From CAIYUC01 sp963682005 (GTDB lineage Bacteria > Bacteroidota > Bacteroidia > Bacteroidales > FEN-979), in contig OY820914.1 of NCBI GenBank assembly GCA_963682005.1, forward strand, positions 496,001 to 560,000: a stretch of DNA of 64,000 nucleotides, given 5' to 3'. Shown piece after piece: positions 45,108 through 53,648 of the stretch; within the stretch, counting starts at the first letter, position 1; each line of letters begins with the position of its first letter. Both the position numbers and the translations under genes were made by a program. Under the pieces are notes generated by a model. That model was given only the letters and a program-made list of their open reading frames with translations. It made no database searches and was not told the DNA's origin.

Positions 45108-45542
45108 TTAGAAAGGAAGATCATCCTCCGGCATGACCTGTTCGGGCCCGTTTTCTTCTTTTGCAGCTCCGGCTCCCGCAGGTGCTTCTCCTCCAGGCTG
45201 GTCTTTGCGTCCGCTGCCGAGCATGGTCATTGAATCGCCCATGATCTCATAGGTATAACGCTTCTGGCCATCCTTATCCTCCCAGTCCCTTCTCCGGATC
45301 TTTCCTTCCAGGTAAATGGTGTTTCCTTTTTTAAGGTAACTTTCAGCAACTTCTGCAAGACCGCGCCAAAGAATGATGTTATGCCATTCTGTGTGTGGTG
45401 TTCTGTCTCCTTCCTTGTTTTTGAATACTTCCGTTGTGGCGAGAGAAAAGCTTGCCTTCTTCACCCCGTTGTCAAACTTCTGAATTTCAGGATCCTTGCC
45501 CAGGTTCCCGATCAGGATCACTTTGTTCACTCCTGTTGCCAT
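45108..45542 (-). CDS. ssb: Single-stranded DNA-binding protein
   Basis: 144 residues. It begins MATGVNKVILIGNLGKDPEI, an OB fold with KASFSLATTE and EWHNIILWRGLAEVAESYLKKG, then a Gly/Ala/Pro-rich linker and the acidic tip MPEDDLPF that recruits partner proteins. SSB coats ssDNA in replication and repair. A -7 box is at 45574-45581. Confidence 0.96.
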   Translation of the reverse strand: MATGVNKVILIGNLGKDPEIQKFDNGVKKASFSLATTEVFKNKEGDRTPHTEWHNIILWRGLAEVAESYLKKGNTIYLEGKIRRRDWEDKDGQKRYTYEIMGDSMTMLGSGRKDQPGGEAPAGAGAAKEENGPEQVMPEDDLPF

Positions 45543-45573
45543 TGTTTCTGTTTTTAATGAATACTTGAATTAA

Positions 45574-45581
45574 CAAAATTA
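45574..45581 (-). promoter_or_regulatory. ssb -7 promoter box
   Basis: Minus-strand TAATTTTG, 32 nt before the ssb ATG; no -33 found. Confidence 0.4.
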
Positions 45582-45615
45582 ATAAAACTGGTATGCCGAA
45601 AAGCATTTCAGTTTA

Positions 45616-45652
45616 CATTAATCCGGAAAAGTTGAAAAGGTAATACGTTTTT
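45616..45652. repeat. Solo arm resembling the 40213 element
   Basis: ATTAATCCGGAAAAGTTGAA and AAGGTAATACGTTTTT match most positions of the left arm at 40211-40248 (ATTAATCGG...AAAGGTAATATGATTTTT). No inverted partner is seen nearby. Confidence 0.5.
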
Positions 45653-45679
45653 AGAAAAAATATTTTCTACTTTTATCCC

Positions 45680-47380
45680 ATGAAACTGTTAAAAAGCAAT
45701 CAAAAGATCAGTAAATCAAACGTTTCACCCTATTCTGAAAAATTTCAATTTGTTTTCCGGTACCCGGTTCTTTGCCTGGTCCTCCTCGCAAGTCTTGTCT
45801 ACCTAAAAACCATCAACTCGGGATTCATTCATTTCGACGATTCGCTTTTCATTGAAGAAAGCCGCATCTTCAACCAGGATCCGGGAAATGTGGTCCCTGC
45901 ATTTACCCGGGGCTTGTTCGGCAATTCGGACAATACCTATTACCGGCCTTTGTTCCTGGCAGATATCATCCTCGAATACCAGCTATTCGGGACAAAGCCT
46001 GCAGGATATCACTTCACAAACCTCCTGTTTCACCTGGCCTCCGTGATCCTTCTTTATTTTTTCCTGCGGAAACTGCTGTCCGACGACAAATCTGCGCTCC
46101 TCCTGTCAGCCCTTTTTGCAGTTCATCCTGTCCTTAGCCAGGGCATTGCCTGGATCGCAGGACGTAACGATATGCTGTTATTCATTTTCTGTATCTCCGG
46201 AATGATCCTGTCATTGGATTATGCTTCTTCAGGAAATGTCCGGTTCCTGGTTTTCCAGTTCCTGCTTTTCCTCCTGGCCCTGTTCACCAAGGAAACGGCG
46301 GTCCTGATCCCGGTGATAACAATTGCCCTTTTATTCCTGGTCAGAAAGACTGAATGGAAAAGGACTGTTCCCCTGGTAATTTCCTGGGCAATAGCTATCG
46401 CCGGTTGGTACCTGTTGCGCTCGCATGCCCTGGCCGGCAGGACGAATACTTCATTTTCGGAATCCATCAGCACAGCCATAGGAAGAGCTCCCGCGTTTGT
46501 TCAGTATTTTGGAAAAGCGTTCCTTCCCGTTAACCTGAATGTCTTTCCATATGTAAATGAAACGACTGTTGTCTGGGGGATTCTGGCAATTATTATTGTG
46601 GGACTATTGCTCATCCTTTCCGGGAACATCCTTTCAAGACTTACCCTTTTCGGTCTCGCCTGGTTCCTTCTGTTCATCGCACCTGTACTGATCGTACCAC
46701 CGAATGTGAACGACAATACGTTCGAACACAGGATTTACCTGCCAATCGTGGGATTGCTGATCATACTTGGACAGACAGTATTATTCTCAGGAAAAATCAG
46801 GGCGGATCACCGCCTTCTCATTTGCGGGATCCTCGTCCTGATTTTCGGTATAACCAGTTTCTCCCGGCTCGGTTATTTCAAGGATCCGCAGCATTTCTGG
46901 ACCCGGGCAGAGAAGGATTCGCCCCGTTCCGATTATGTTAAAACAGAACTGGTGAAGTACACTCCTGATATCAATGAACAGGAGCGGCTTCTCCTTGAAG
47001 TCCTTGCGCTGAAACCGCAAAAGCCCTTCACCAACCTGATGCTGGCCAATATTGCGGTTGACAGACAGGAATACGACAAAGCGGAAAATTACCTCCGGGC
47101 TGAAATGCAGCTTTCGGAAAACCCCCAAACTTTTTTCCTCATGGCCCAGGTTTTTTACGCTAAAAACGAGATCGACAGCGTGTTTTCTTACACGGTAAAG
47201 GTGATCGGGATTGATCCTGAAAATTTTGCGGCTTACAACAACCTCGCTCACCTCTATCACCAGGTGGGTCAGGATAATAATACAATACAGATCATCCAGG
47301 TCATGAGGCGAAAGGGGATGAATATAACGGAAGACCTGCTGAATCTTGAGAACGAATCATCGTCGGGGCAGGGTAAATAA
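45680..47380 (+). CDS. GT-C-like membrane protein with C-terminal TPRs (TMTC-like), copy 1
   Basis: 566 residues: about ten TM segments then TPR repeats (~430-566). Features shared with TMTC-type O-mannosyltransferases: an acidic FDDSLFI motif in the first loop, YYRPLF, FHLASVILL, and HPVLSQGIAWIAGRND. In TMTC enzymes the aspartates of the first loop serve catalysis. It probably transfers a sugar from a polyprenyl donor to proteins on the periplasmic face, TPRs giving protein contact. The paralog at 47479 follows; a 63-bp repeat lies between. Substrate unknown. Confidence 0.78.
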   Translation: MKLLKSNQKISKSNVSPYSEKFQFVFRYPVLCLVLLASLVYLKTINSGFIHFDDSLFIEESRIFNQDPGNVVPAFTRGLFGNSDNTYYRPLFLADIILEYQLFGTKPAGYHFTNLLFHLASVILLYFFLRKLLSDDKSALLLSALFAVHPVLSQGIAWIAGRNDMLLFIFCISGMILSLDYASSGNVRFLVFQFLLFLLALFTKETAVLIPVITIALLFLVRKTEWKRTVPLVISWAIAIAGWYLLRSHALAGRTNTSFSESISTAIGRAPAFVQYFGKAFLPVNLNVFPYVNETTVVWGILAIIIVGLLLILSGNILSRLTLFGLAWFLLFIAPVLIVPPNVNDNTFEHRIYLPIVGLLIILGQTVLFSGKIRADHRLLICGILVLIFGITSFSRLGYFKDPQHFWTRAEKDSPRSDYVKTELVKYTPDINEQERLLLEVLALKPQKPFTNLMLANIAVDRQEYDKAENYLRAEMQLSENPQTFFLMAQVFYAKNEIDSVFSYTVKVIGIDPENFAAYNNLAHLYHQVGQDNNTIQIIQVMRRKGMNITEDLLNLENESSSGQGK

Positions 47381-47395
47381 AGAATTGGTCAACCA

Positions 47396-47458
47396 TACCC
47401 ACCCCTCTTATCCCCTCCCTGCCAGCAGGGAGGGGAAGACCGAAGGTCGGGCTGGGTA
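47396..47458. repeat. 63-bp double-hairpin repeat, copy 3
   Basis: Nearly identical to 745-807, with GCCAGC in the first loop and one change in the terminal arm (GGGCTGGGTA). It starts 15 nt after the TMTC-like copy 1 stop. Confidence 0.85.
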
Positions 47459-47478
47459 CATTTAATCTTCTATCAACA

Positions 47479-49158
47479 ATGAATAAAAAAACATCCGTAA
47501 AAAAGCAAAAAGCCCCACCCGTAAAGAAGCCGGTGATGGTGGAACAACGTTTTGTGCTCCGGTATCCCATTGTCTGGCTGATTTTGATAATCCTCCTGGT
47601 TTATATTAGGACCCTCACGCTTTCCTTTACAAAGCTCGACGATTCCATATTCATTATTGAGAACAAGACCTTCAACGAACAGCCCGGAAATATTGCGGCT
47701 TCATTCCATCGCGGGTTGTTCAATCCTGCAAAGGATGCCTATTACAGGCCTATTTTTCTCGTGGATTTCATCATTGAATCGAAATTCTTCGGAACATCAC
47801 CGGCCGGTTATCATTTCACGAACATCCTTTTCCATGTGATCTCGGTGATCCTGCTCTTCCTCGTTCTGAAGAAGGTCGGTATTCCCGGCTTACATGCATG
47901 GCTCCTGGCCATGATCTTCGCGGTTCACCCGGTGCTGAGCCAGGCCGTTGCCTGGATCCCCGGCCGCAACGACATGCTGCTGATGATCTTTTTCCTTGCA
48001 GGTCTTTTGCTTTCCATCAAATACACCGAAAAACCGGGGATCCTGCCATTCCTGGGTGCATTTGCCTGCTCCGTTGTGGCGCTTTTCACGAAGGAAACAG
48101 CGGTGATCATTCCATTTATTATCTCAGGAATCCTGGTATTCATACTCAAGGTTCACTGGAAAAAAGTACTGCCTGTCATCCTTGGCTGGGTCATTGCGGT
48201 CGGAATATGGATTCTTGTCAGATCAACAGCCCCGATTGAGCTGAAAAACAGTTCTTTTCCGGAAATGATCCAGACACTGTTTACCAGGCTTCCTGCCATT
48301 GTTCAATATCTGGGGAAAATTATCCTCCCCGTAAACCTGTCCGTCTTCCCTGTCGCGGAAGATACAGCGAACCTCTGGGGAATCCTGGCCCTGGTGCTGA
48401 TCGCCGGGATCATCGTATATTCCAGGTCCTGGTCAAAACCGTTGACCTGGTTCGGGATTGCCTGGTTCCTCGCGTTTCTCCTCCCGGTGCTGATTGTGCC
48501 AAAAGAGCTGAACGACCAGCTTTTTGAACACAGGCTTTACCTGCCGCTGGCCGGAATACTCCTGGTGCTGAGCCAGACCATTCTCTTTTCTGACAGGTGG
48601 AAGGAAAAGAACATTGTCCTTGTTTCCGGGGTCGTGATCATTCTCTTTTCGGTCATGAGTTTTTCAAGGATTGGATATTATAAAGATTCCCTCACCTTCT
48701 GGTCGACAGCCGTTGAAGATTCCCCGCATTCAGCGTATGCGAAGATGATGCTCGGGACAAAGGTGACCGAAAACGCTGAACGGGAGAAGCTTTTCCGGGA
48801 AGCGCTGGCTCTTGATCCGAAGCAGAAGAACCTCAATTTCTACCTGGGGAAAGTCCTTTTTGAAGAAAAGAAGGTTGACTCAGCCGAAAAATACATTCGT
48901 CGCGAACCTCCCGTATCACGGAGCCAGGAGGCCTGGTTCCTCCTGGCACAATTCTCTTTTAAAAAGAACCAGTTCGATTCGGCTGCCGTTTATCTCGAAA
49001 AAGTTATTGAACTTGATCCGCTTCATGAACAGGCAAACAACAACCTGGCACGACTTTACATCGAGATGAAAAAAATCGATAAAGCCATACTTGTCGTTGA
49101 TGCCATGAAGCTGAAAGGCATGCCGGTACCGCCCGATGTAAGTGACCGGCTCAGATAA
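47479..49158 (+). CDS. GT-C-like membrane protein with C-terminal TPRs (TMTC-like), copy 2
   Basis: 559 residues, a tandem paralog of the previous gene: LDDSIFI, YYRPIF, HPVLSQAVAWIPGRND, LFTKETAVI and a TPR end (~430-559). All marked motifs are kept, so both copies are probably active. A Lys-rich N-terminus (KKTSVKKQKAPPVKKP) precedes TM1. The pair arose by duplication. The region 49159-49658 after it contains only repeats. Confidence 0.78.
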   Translation: MNKKTSVKKQKAPPVKKPVMVEQRFVLRYPIVWLILIILLVYIRTLTLSFTKLDDSIFIIENKTFNEQPGNIAASFHRGLFNPAKDAYYRPIFLVDFIIESKFFGTSPAGYHFTNILFHVISVILLFLVLKKVGIPGLHAWLLAMIFAVHPVLSQAVAWIPGRNDMLLMIFFLAGLLLSIKYTEKPGILPFLGAFACSVVALFTKETAVIIPFIISGILVFILKVHWKKVLPVILGWVIAVGIWILVRSTAPIELKNSSFPEMIQTLFTRLPAIVQYLGKIILPVNLSVFPVAEDTANLWGILALVLIAGIIVYSRSWSKPLTWFGIAWFLAFLLPVLIVPKELNDQLFEHRLYLPLAGILLVLSQTILFSDRWKEKNIVLVSGVVIILFSVMSFSRIGYYKDSLTFWSTAVEDSPHSAYAKMMLGTKVTENAEREKLFREALALDPKQKNLNFYLGKVLFEEKKVDSAEKYIRREPPVSRSQEAWFLLAQFSFKKNQFDSAAVYLEKVIELDPLHEQANNNLARLYIEMKKIDKAILVVDAMKLKGMPVPPDVSDRLR

Positions 49159-49221
49159 CCGGAGGAGAATTAACCTGCAGGAATCATCCTGGTGAATTCG
49201 CTACAACTCAATGCTTTCTTT

Positions 49222-49246
49222 ACCGCGGAGGAGCGGAGGCGCAGAG
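49222..49246. repeat. Single octamer arm (GCGGAGGA/GCAGAGA type)
   Basis: ACCGCGGAGGAGCGGAGGCG then CAGAG, like the left arm at 18133, with no right arm nearby. Confidence 0.5.
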
Positions 49247-49314
49247 AAAATTCATTCTGCATTATGAACAATCGGGCAATGATCAACGAACTTTGAACTC
49301 AGATCGGAGCTCAT

Positions 49315-49362
49315 AACCTCATCAACTCATCAACTCATCAGCTAATCAACTCATCAGCTAAT
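49315..49362. repeat. Octamer tandem array (TCATCAAC/TCATCAGC)
   Basis: About five 8-nt units ending in TCAGCTAA variants. Unpaired: no inverted copy follows. Confidence 0.7.
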
Positions 49363-49403
49363 TTTTCATTATCCATGTGCAGATCGTTCGGGCCTTGTTG
49401 CTT

Positions 49404-49455
49404 TATCTTACGTTTATCTTACGTTTATCTTACGTTTATTTTACGTTTATCTTAC
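49404..49455. repeat. Undecamer tandem array (CTTACGTTTAT)
   Basis: About four and a half copies of an 11-nt unit with one variant (TTTACGTTTAT). The 11-nt period is near one DNA turn. Confidence 0.8.
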
Positions 49456-49541
49456 GTACTTCTATCGGACTAGTCTCTCTGTTCTGATCCTGAGTTTCCG
49501 ATGGACCTCCTAATTGTATGTGCAGGAGAATTCACCCCAAA

Positions 49542-49613
49542 TACTCACCCCTCTTGTCCCCTCCCTACTGGTAGGGAGGGGAAGACCCCGAGTACTCGGG
49601 GTCGGGGTGGGTA
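49542..49613. repeat. Double-hairpin repeat, copy 4, with nested palindrome
   Basis: Same ends and first hairpin (loop TACTGGTA) as 745-807. The second hairpin loop is replaced by the perfect palindrome CCCCGAGTACTCGGGG (49586-49601). Confidence 0.85.
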
Positions 49614-49658
49614 CGTTAAAAAGCAACCTGGGTATGATCTTTACAGCAAGTGCGGGAA

Positions 49659-50903
49659 TCAGAACAAAGGCAGGATCAACAAAGTGAATGATAAACCAAC
49701 CAGGACGATGATCGCCGTCCAGGCAATGACGTTGGCGACGGGCTTGTTGACATGCGTCCCCATGATCCTTTTATTGTTGACCAGGAGGATCATGCAAACC
49801 AGCACCACCGGCAGCAGCAGCCCGTTGATGATCTGCGACCAGAGCGTAATTCCAATGAGGGGGACATTCGGGATCAGGATGATCACCACGCCCAGTGCGA
49901 TGATCGCAGTGTAGAGAATATAAAATTCCCGTGCTTCTTTCCATTTCTTGTCGATGCCCGCTTCAAATCCGAAGGCTTCGCAAACATAAAAGGCGGTGGC
50001 CAGCGGAAGGATTGTCGCAGAAAAGATGGATGCGATGAACAATCCGAAGGCAAATACCTCTGAAGAAATGGCGCCTGCAAGTGGTTTCAGGGCCATGGCA
50101 GCATCCTTCGCCTCGTTGATCACCACGCCGTTCACATGCAGCGTCGACGCGCAGGCCACAATGATGAAAAATGCGACCACCACCGTTGCGGTGCATCCGA
50201 CGACGATATCGATCACCGTGTACTTGTAATCCTTGATCTTCAATCCTTTTTCGATGACCGACGATTGCATGTAAAACTGCATCCAGGGAGCAATGGTGGT
50301 ACCAACGATCCCGATTATCACCGCCAGCGACTTTGGTGTCATATCCATTTGCGGCCTGATGATGGAGCTCCCGATCGCCTTCCAGTCGGGTTTTCCCATG
50401 AGAGCCGAAACCACATACATTAAAAGTGAAATGCTAAAAATGAGAAAGATCCGCTCAGCGATCTTGTAATTCCCTTTCACCACCAGAAACCAGACCATGA
50501 TCCCGACGATCGGAACCGAGATATACTTGCTCACCCCGAAAACTTCCATGCTGCCCGCCACTCCTGCAAATTCCGTGGTCGTATTCCCGATGTCTGCAAT
50601 CAGCAATCCCAGGAAAATAAAAAATGTGATCTTGACCCCGGCATTCTCGCGGATCAGGTCTGCAAGCCCTTTCCCGGTGACGATGCCCATCCTGGCATTC
50701 ATTTCCTGGATGATGATCAGTACGATGAATGAAGGGATGAGGGTCCATAAAAGCTTATAGCCGTAAATGGCCCCGGCGACAGAGTAGGTTGTGATCCCCC
50801 CGGCATCATTATCCACGCTCCCGGTGATGATCCCAGGGCCGAGGATGGCCAGGAAAAGACCGATATTCCTCAGGATTGAGGTCCTTCTGCGTTTAAACAG
50901 CAT
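49659..50903 (-). CDS. NRAMP-family metal transporter with atypical motifs
   Basis: 414 residues, about 11 TM helices. It begins GPGIITGSVDNDAGGI: the family TM1 motif DPGN is changed to DND in this place, and the TM6 region reads TTIAPWMQFYM where classical members have MPH, so the methionine and DPGN residues binding Mn2+/Fe2+ are replaced. NRAMP-related magnesium transporters also lack these residues. Together with the MgtE-N/CBS protein upstream this suggests Mg2+ or another hard divalent metal. That is inference. The gene lies 151 nt downstream of that protein, separated by an octamer hairpin. Confidence 0.82.
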   Translation of the reverse strand: MLFKRRRTSILRNIGLFLAILGPGIITGSVDNDAGGITTYSVAGAIYGYKLLWTLIPSFIVLIIIQEMNARMGIVTGKGLADLIRENAGVKITFFIFLGLLIADIGNTTTEFAGVAGSMEVFGVSKYISVPIVGIMVWFLVVKGNYKIAERIFLIFSISLLMYVVSALMGKPDWKAIGSSIIRPQMDMTPKSLAVIIGIVGTTIAPWMQFYMQSSVIEKGLKIKDYKYTVIDIVVGCTATVVVAFFIIVACASTLHVNGVVINEAKDAAMALKPLAGAISSEVFAFGLFIASIFSATILPLATAFYVCEAFGFEAGIDKKWKEAREFYILYTAIIALGVVIILIPNVPLIGITLWSQIINGLLLPVVLVCMILLVNNKRIMGTHVNKPVANVIAWTAIIVLVGLSFTLLILPLF

Positions 50904-50952
50904 CTGGTTCCCGGTTTTACTTTAGATGGTATCAAAATGGTTTTTTTCTTAC

Positions 50953-51023
50953 ACCGCGAAGGCGCGAAGACGCTAAGTGTCAGGATTTATAGAGGTACTT
51001 TTGCGTCTTAGCGTCTTGGCGGT
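50953..51023. repeat. Octamer-armed hairpin (GCGAAGGC type)
   Basis: CACCGCGAAGGCGCGAAGACGC-type arm (three 8-nt units) and right arm TTGCGTCTTAGCGTCTTGGC around a 20-nt centre. It sits between the MgtE-N/CBS gene and the NRAMP gene. Confidence 0.8.
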
Positions 51024-51054
51024 TGATTTTCCTTTTTGATACTCTCAATTCCAA

Positions 51055-52332
51055 CTATTTCGTTTTCCTGCTGTTAAGCAAATCGTCCACAATATCTTCA
51101 ACGGCAACCATTCCCTCCATCTTCATTTCCTTATTGATAACGGGAACTGCAAGGAGGCTATATTTCGAGATCAGCTCGGCAAGCGAATCGATCTTGTCAT
51201 AATCGAAAACCGTAACCGGCTTTGTTTTTACAATTTTTTTCAGCGGGATATCGGGATCAGCAATGATAAGCTCTCCCAGGGAAATAGAGGAAACGAGGCG
51301 TTCATGCTTATCCACGACAAAGATGGAATAGATGGAGAAAGGCTCCGGCTTTTGCCGCCGGATCTCCTGGATGGCTTCACCGGCCGTCAGTTCGCCCGGG
51401 AACGTCAGGAATTCCGTCGACATAATGCTGCCTACGGTGTTCTCCGGGTATTCGAGAAGTTCCCTGACCTCTTCGGAAGACTCCTTTTCCATTTCATTCA
51501 GCAGCGTTTCAACTTTTTTCTCATCTTCCAGTTCATCGAGAAGGTCGGCCACTTCGTCGGCAGGCATTTTCTCGAGCACATCGGCTACTTTTTCCACAGG
51601 CAAACTTTCAACGATCTGTACCTGGGCATGGGGTTCGAGTTCTTCGAGCACATCGGCTGCCTGTTCTTCATCCAGGGATGCGAAAACATAGGTCCGGGAA
51701 GCGGTATCAAGTTCTTCTATGATATCTGCAAGATCAGAGGGATGAAGTGTTTTAAGCTTGGAGGAGGCTTTGGAAAGCTTAATGCTTGAATTCGAGAAAT
51801 CAACTGCTTCGATATCATCCCATAGAATCATTTTAACAGGAAAATCGATATTGAAAAGACTGAGGAATCCCTGCAACGGTTTTTCCACTCCAAGTCTCCT
51901 GAGAAGACCATCAATCCCGACATCAACTGCCAGGGCGAAAGTTCCGGAGGGGATCGACACCATGCGGATATCGTTGACCCGAACCACTTTGCTCCCGTTG
52001 ATGTCAACGATCTGCTTGTCCAGGATGTTTTCACCGAGCCACAGCACATTCGACAGGTAGTCCGGGGAAAGGTCCTCAAAATCGTGGGATACCACTTTAA
52101 TCGTTGAGCCAGTCTTGAGTATTTCCACCGAAGAAAAATCGAAGATCCGGGTCATGCGGTCGCGGGTGACCTTAACAGCAATGACCTCAGGCCGTAAGGG
52201 CTTGTCCGTGCCTGAATCAACAGTATTGATGTCGATCAGCAGGTCCCTGATCCGTCCCTGCACAGTTCCATCAGGTGCAAGAAGATTCTTACCCAGGATC
52301 TGGCTGTAATAAAAGGTTGTTTGTGAAGTCAT
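51055..52332 (-). CDS. PRC-barrel/MgtE-N/CBS protein without a membrane domain
   Basis: 425 residues: two PRC-barrel-like segments (~1-180), an MgtE N-domain of superhelical repeats (~195-300, LHPSDLADIIEELDTASR, EEQAADVLEELEPHAQ, DEVADLLDELEDEKKVE), and two CBS motifs (~310-425, MSTEFLTFPGELTAGEAI; TVFDYDKIDSLAELI). In MgtE channels these domains sense cytoplasmic Mg2+ and gate the pore; here no pore domain exists. It probably regulates the NRAMP permease encoded next. A ~145-nt leader and promoter box lie upstream. Confidence 0.85.
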   Translation of the reverse strand: MTSQTTFYYSQILGKNLLAPDGTVQGRIRDLLIDINTVDSGTDKPLRPEVIAVKVTRDRMTRIFDFSSVEILKTGSTIKVVSHDFEDLSPDYLSNVLWLGENILDKQIVDINGSKVVRVNDIRMVSIPSGTFALAVDVGIDGLLRRLGVEKPLQGFLSLFNIDFPVKMILWDDIEAVDFSNSSIKLSKASSKLKTLHPSDLADIIEELDTASRTYVFASLDEEQAADVLEELEPHAQVQIVESLPVEKVADVLEKMPADEVADLLDELEDEKKVETLLNEMEKESSEEVRELLEYPENTVGSIMSTEFLTFPGELTAGEAIQEIRRQKPEPFSIYSIFVVDKHERLVSSISLGELIIADPDIPLKKIVKTKPVTVFDYDKIDSLAELISKYSLLAVPVINKEMKMEGMVAVEDIVDDLLNSRKTK

Positions 52333-52489
52333 GCGTGCCTCCTTTCCGTTTTAGTTCTGTGCCGGAAGGCTGCAGCATGTTATTATGGCAGGCTGGATAC
52401 CTTCGCGGTCAGCGGGTGATGCATTCTGATAGGTTTCGCCGGTCCGTCGTCCATTTTAGCTTTCTACTTTGGTTTAGGCCGCAAAAGTA
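52333..52489 (-). promoter_or_regulatory. Promoter box and 5' leader of the MgtE-N/NRAMP genes
   Basis: A -7 box TACTTTTG lies at 52482-52489 (minus strand). Between it and the ATG is a ~145-nt untranslated leader with a Shine-Dalgarno-like GGAAAGGAGGC 4 nt before the ATG, unusual for this phylum. The leader has local inverted pieces but no riboswitch class I recognise. It could be a metal-sensing leader. Confidence 0.4.
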
Positions 52490-52562
52490 AAAAAAATTTG
52501 TCAGGTAATGGTAGGGAGGGGGAAAATTTTTGAGGTCGGAGGTCGGAGGACTGATGATAGAT

Positions 52563-52853
52563 GATGGAGGATGGATGATAGATATTTTAGATTTTAGATT
52601 TTAGATTTTAGACTTTAGACTTTAGACTTTAGACTTTAGATTTTAGACTTGAGACTTTAGATTTTAGACAGAGGATCGAGGTCGGAAGTCGGGACCTCGC
52701 AGCCCGTGACCCGCGGCGCGCAGCACCAGGCCCGAAAACAGAGAATGAATTATAAATTGAATTCTTCGTGCCCTTCGTGCCTTCTTCGTGTTTCTTCGTG
52801 AAAGAAGCATTTTTTTTATTTCACGAAGATCCACGAAGGATTTAAGAAGTTAC
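52563..52853. repeat. Left ~290-bp direct repeat flanking the toxin-antitoxin genes
   Basis: It opens with GATGGAGGATGGAT, then an ATTTTAG heptamer array (52584-52669), then GAGAATGAATTATAAATTGA and a hairpin of TTCGTG units (52765-52840). The same order and orientation are found at 53649-53976. Confidence 0.8.
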
Positions 52854-52901
52854 ATTGGTGTCATTTTGCCATCAGGAAACCCTCAATAACATATTTTTAT
52901 T

Positions 52902-52909
52902 TATCTTTG
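52902..52909 (+). promoter_or_regulatory. -7 promoter box for mntA-hepT
   Basis: TATCTTTG (TAnnTTTG), 28 nt before the chosen mntA ATG; this supports that start over a TTG at 52907. Confidence 0.5.
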
Positions 52910-52936
52910 TTTCCATCAATTCCGAATCAACATTTT

Positions 52937-53236
52937 ATGTTATACAGGGCAGAGATATTGGATTATCTGAGGGAGAACAAAAAAGTATTCCTGACTGTTT
53001 ATGGGGTAAGGAAGATTGGTCTCTTTGGATCCTATGCGCGTGATGAACAAAGCGATCAGAGTGACATTGACATCTTGATCGAAATGGGTTCAGATACTGA
53101 GAATATTTTTGATAAAAGGCTCCGGTTAAAGGATTTGCTGATGAAGCGATTTGCGAAAAATGTTGATATTTGCCATGAGCAAGCCATCAAACCCCTTTTC
53201 CGGGAATTGATCTTGAAAGATGCAATCTATGCATAA
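52937..53236 (+). CDS. mntA: MntA-type nucleotidyltransferase antitoxin
   Basis: 99 residues from the ATG at 52937. A minimal nucleotidyltransferase domain: KIGLFGSYARDEQSDQSDID with the GS and D-x-D active-site residues, then VDIC with a third acidic residue. MntA antitoxins transfer AMP to a tyrosine of the partner HepT, silencing it. The length is usual. The stop overlaps the hepT start by 8 nt. The pair is bracketed by direct repeats. Confidence 0.9.
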   Translation: MLYRAEILDYLRENKKVFLTVYGVRKIGLFGSYARDEQSDQSDIDILIEMGSDTENIFDKRLRLKDLLMKRFAKNVDICHEQAIKPLFRELILKDAIYA

Positions 53237-53570
53237 CAGGGATGAAGTCATCGTCCTGATGATGATTGAAACCATTGACAAGATTTACCGTTTTACCTCT
53301 GATCTGGGTAATGCTGAAGCTTTTGAACAGGATGTAGAAAGTTTCGATGCTACGATTATGAATTTTATTGTATTAGGCGAAGCAGCCGGTAAATTATCCA
53401 TTGCATTTAAAGAGAAATACCTAAAAATCGATTGGCGCAGAATTTATGCCTTCAGGAATGTATTGGCCCATGATTATTTCGGAATATATCCAGCAGAAGT
53501 ATGGGAAATAATCCAAAAAGATCTTCCCGAATTAATGGTCAACCTGAAAGCGATATCTGATTTCAAATAA
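53229..53570 (+). CDS. hepT: HepT-like HEPN ribonuclease toxin (DUF86)
   Basis: 113 residues from the ATG at 53229, overlapping mntA by 8 nt; an ATG at 53220 would also be possible. An all-helical HEPN domain with the R-x4-H-x-Y motif intact in RNVLAHDYFG, and the preceding conserved I-N-x-IVLGEAA helix (FIVLGEAAGKLS). HepT toxins cleave RNA, including tRNA ends in characterised cases, and are blocked by AMPylation of that tyrosine. All key residues are present, so the toxin is probably active. Confidence 0.9.
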   Translation: MHNRDEVIVLMMIETIDKIYRFTSDLGNAEAFEQDVESFDATIMNFIVLGEAAGKLSIAFKEKYLKIDWRRIYAFRNVLAHDYFGIYPAEVWEIIQKDLPELMVNLKAISDFK

Positions 53571-53648
53571 GTTTCTTTTCCCGGATCGGTCATGAAAGTA
53601 AATGAAGTCTATGTTCAGTGGTCTGAAGTCAGATAATTGAAAATGGAG

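Noticed and set aside
52441..52500. c-di-GMP-I riboswitch in the metal-gene leader
   Set aside because: Only a short GGCCTAAACCA-like match; the rest of the conserved core is absent.
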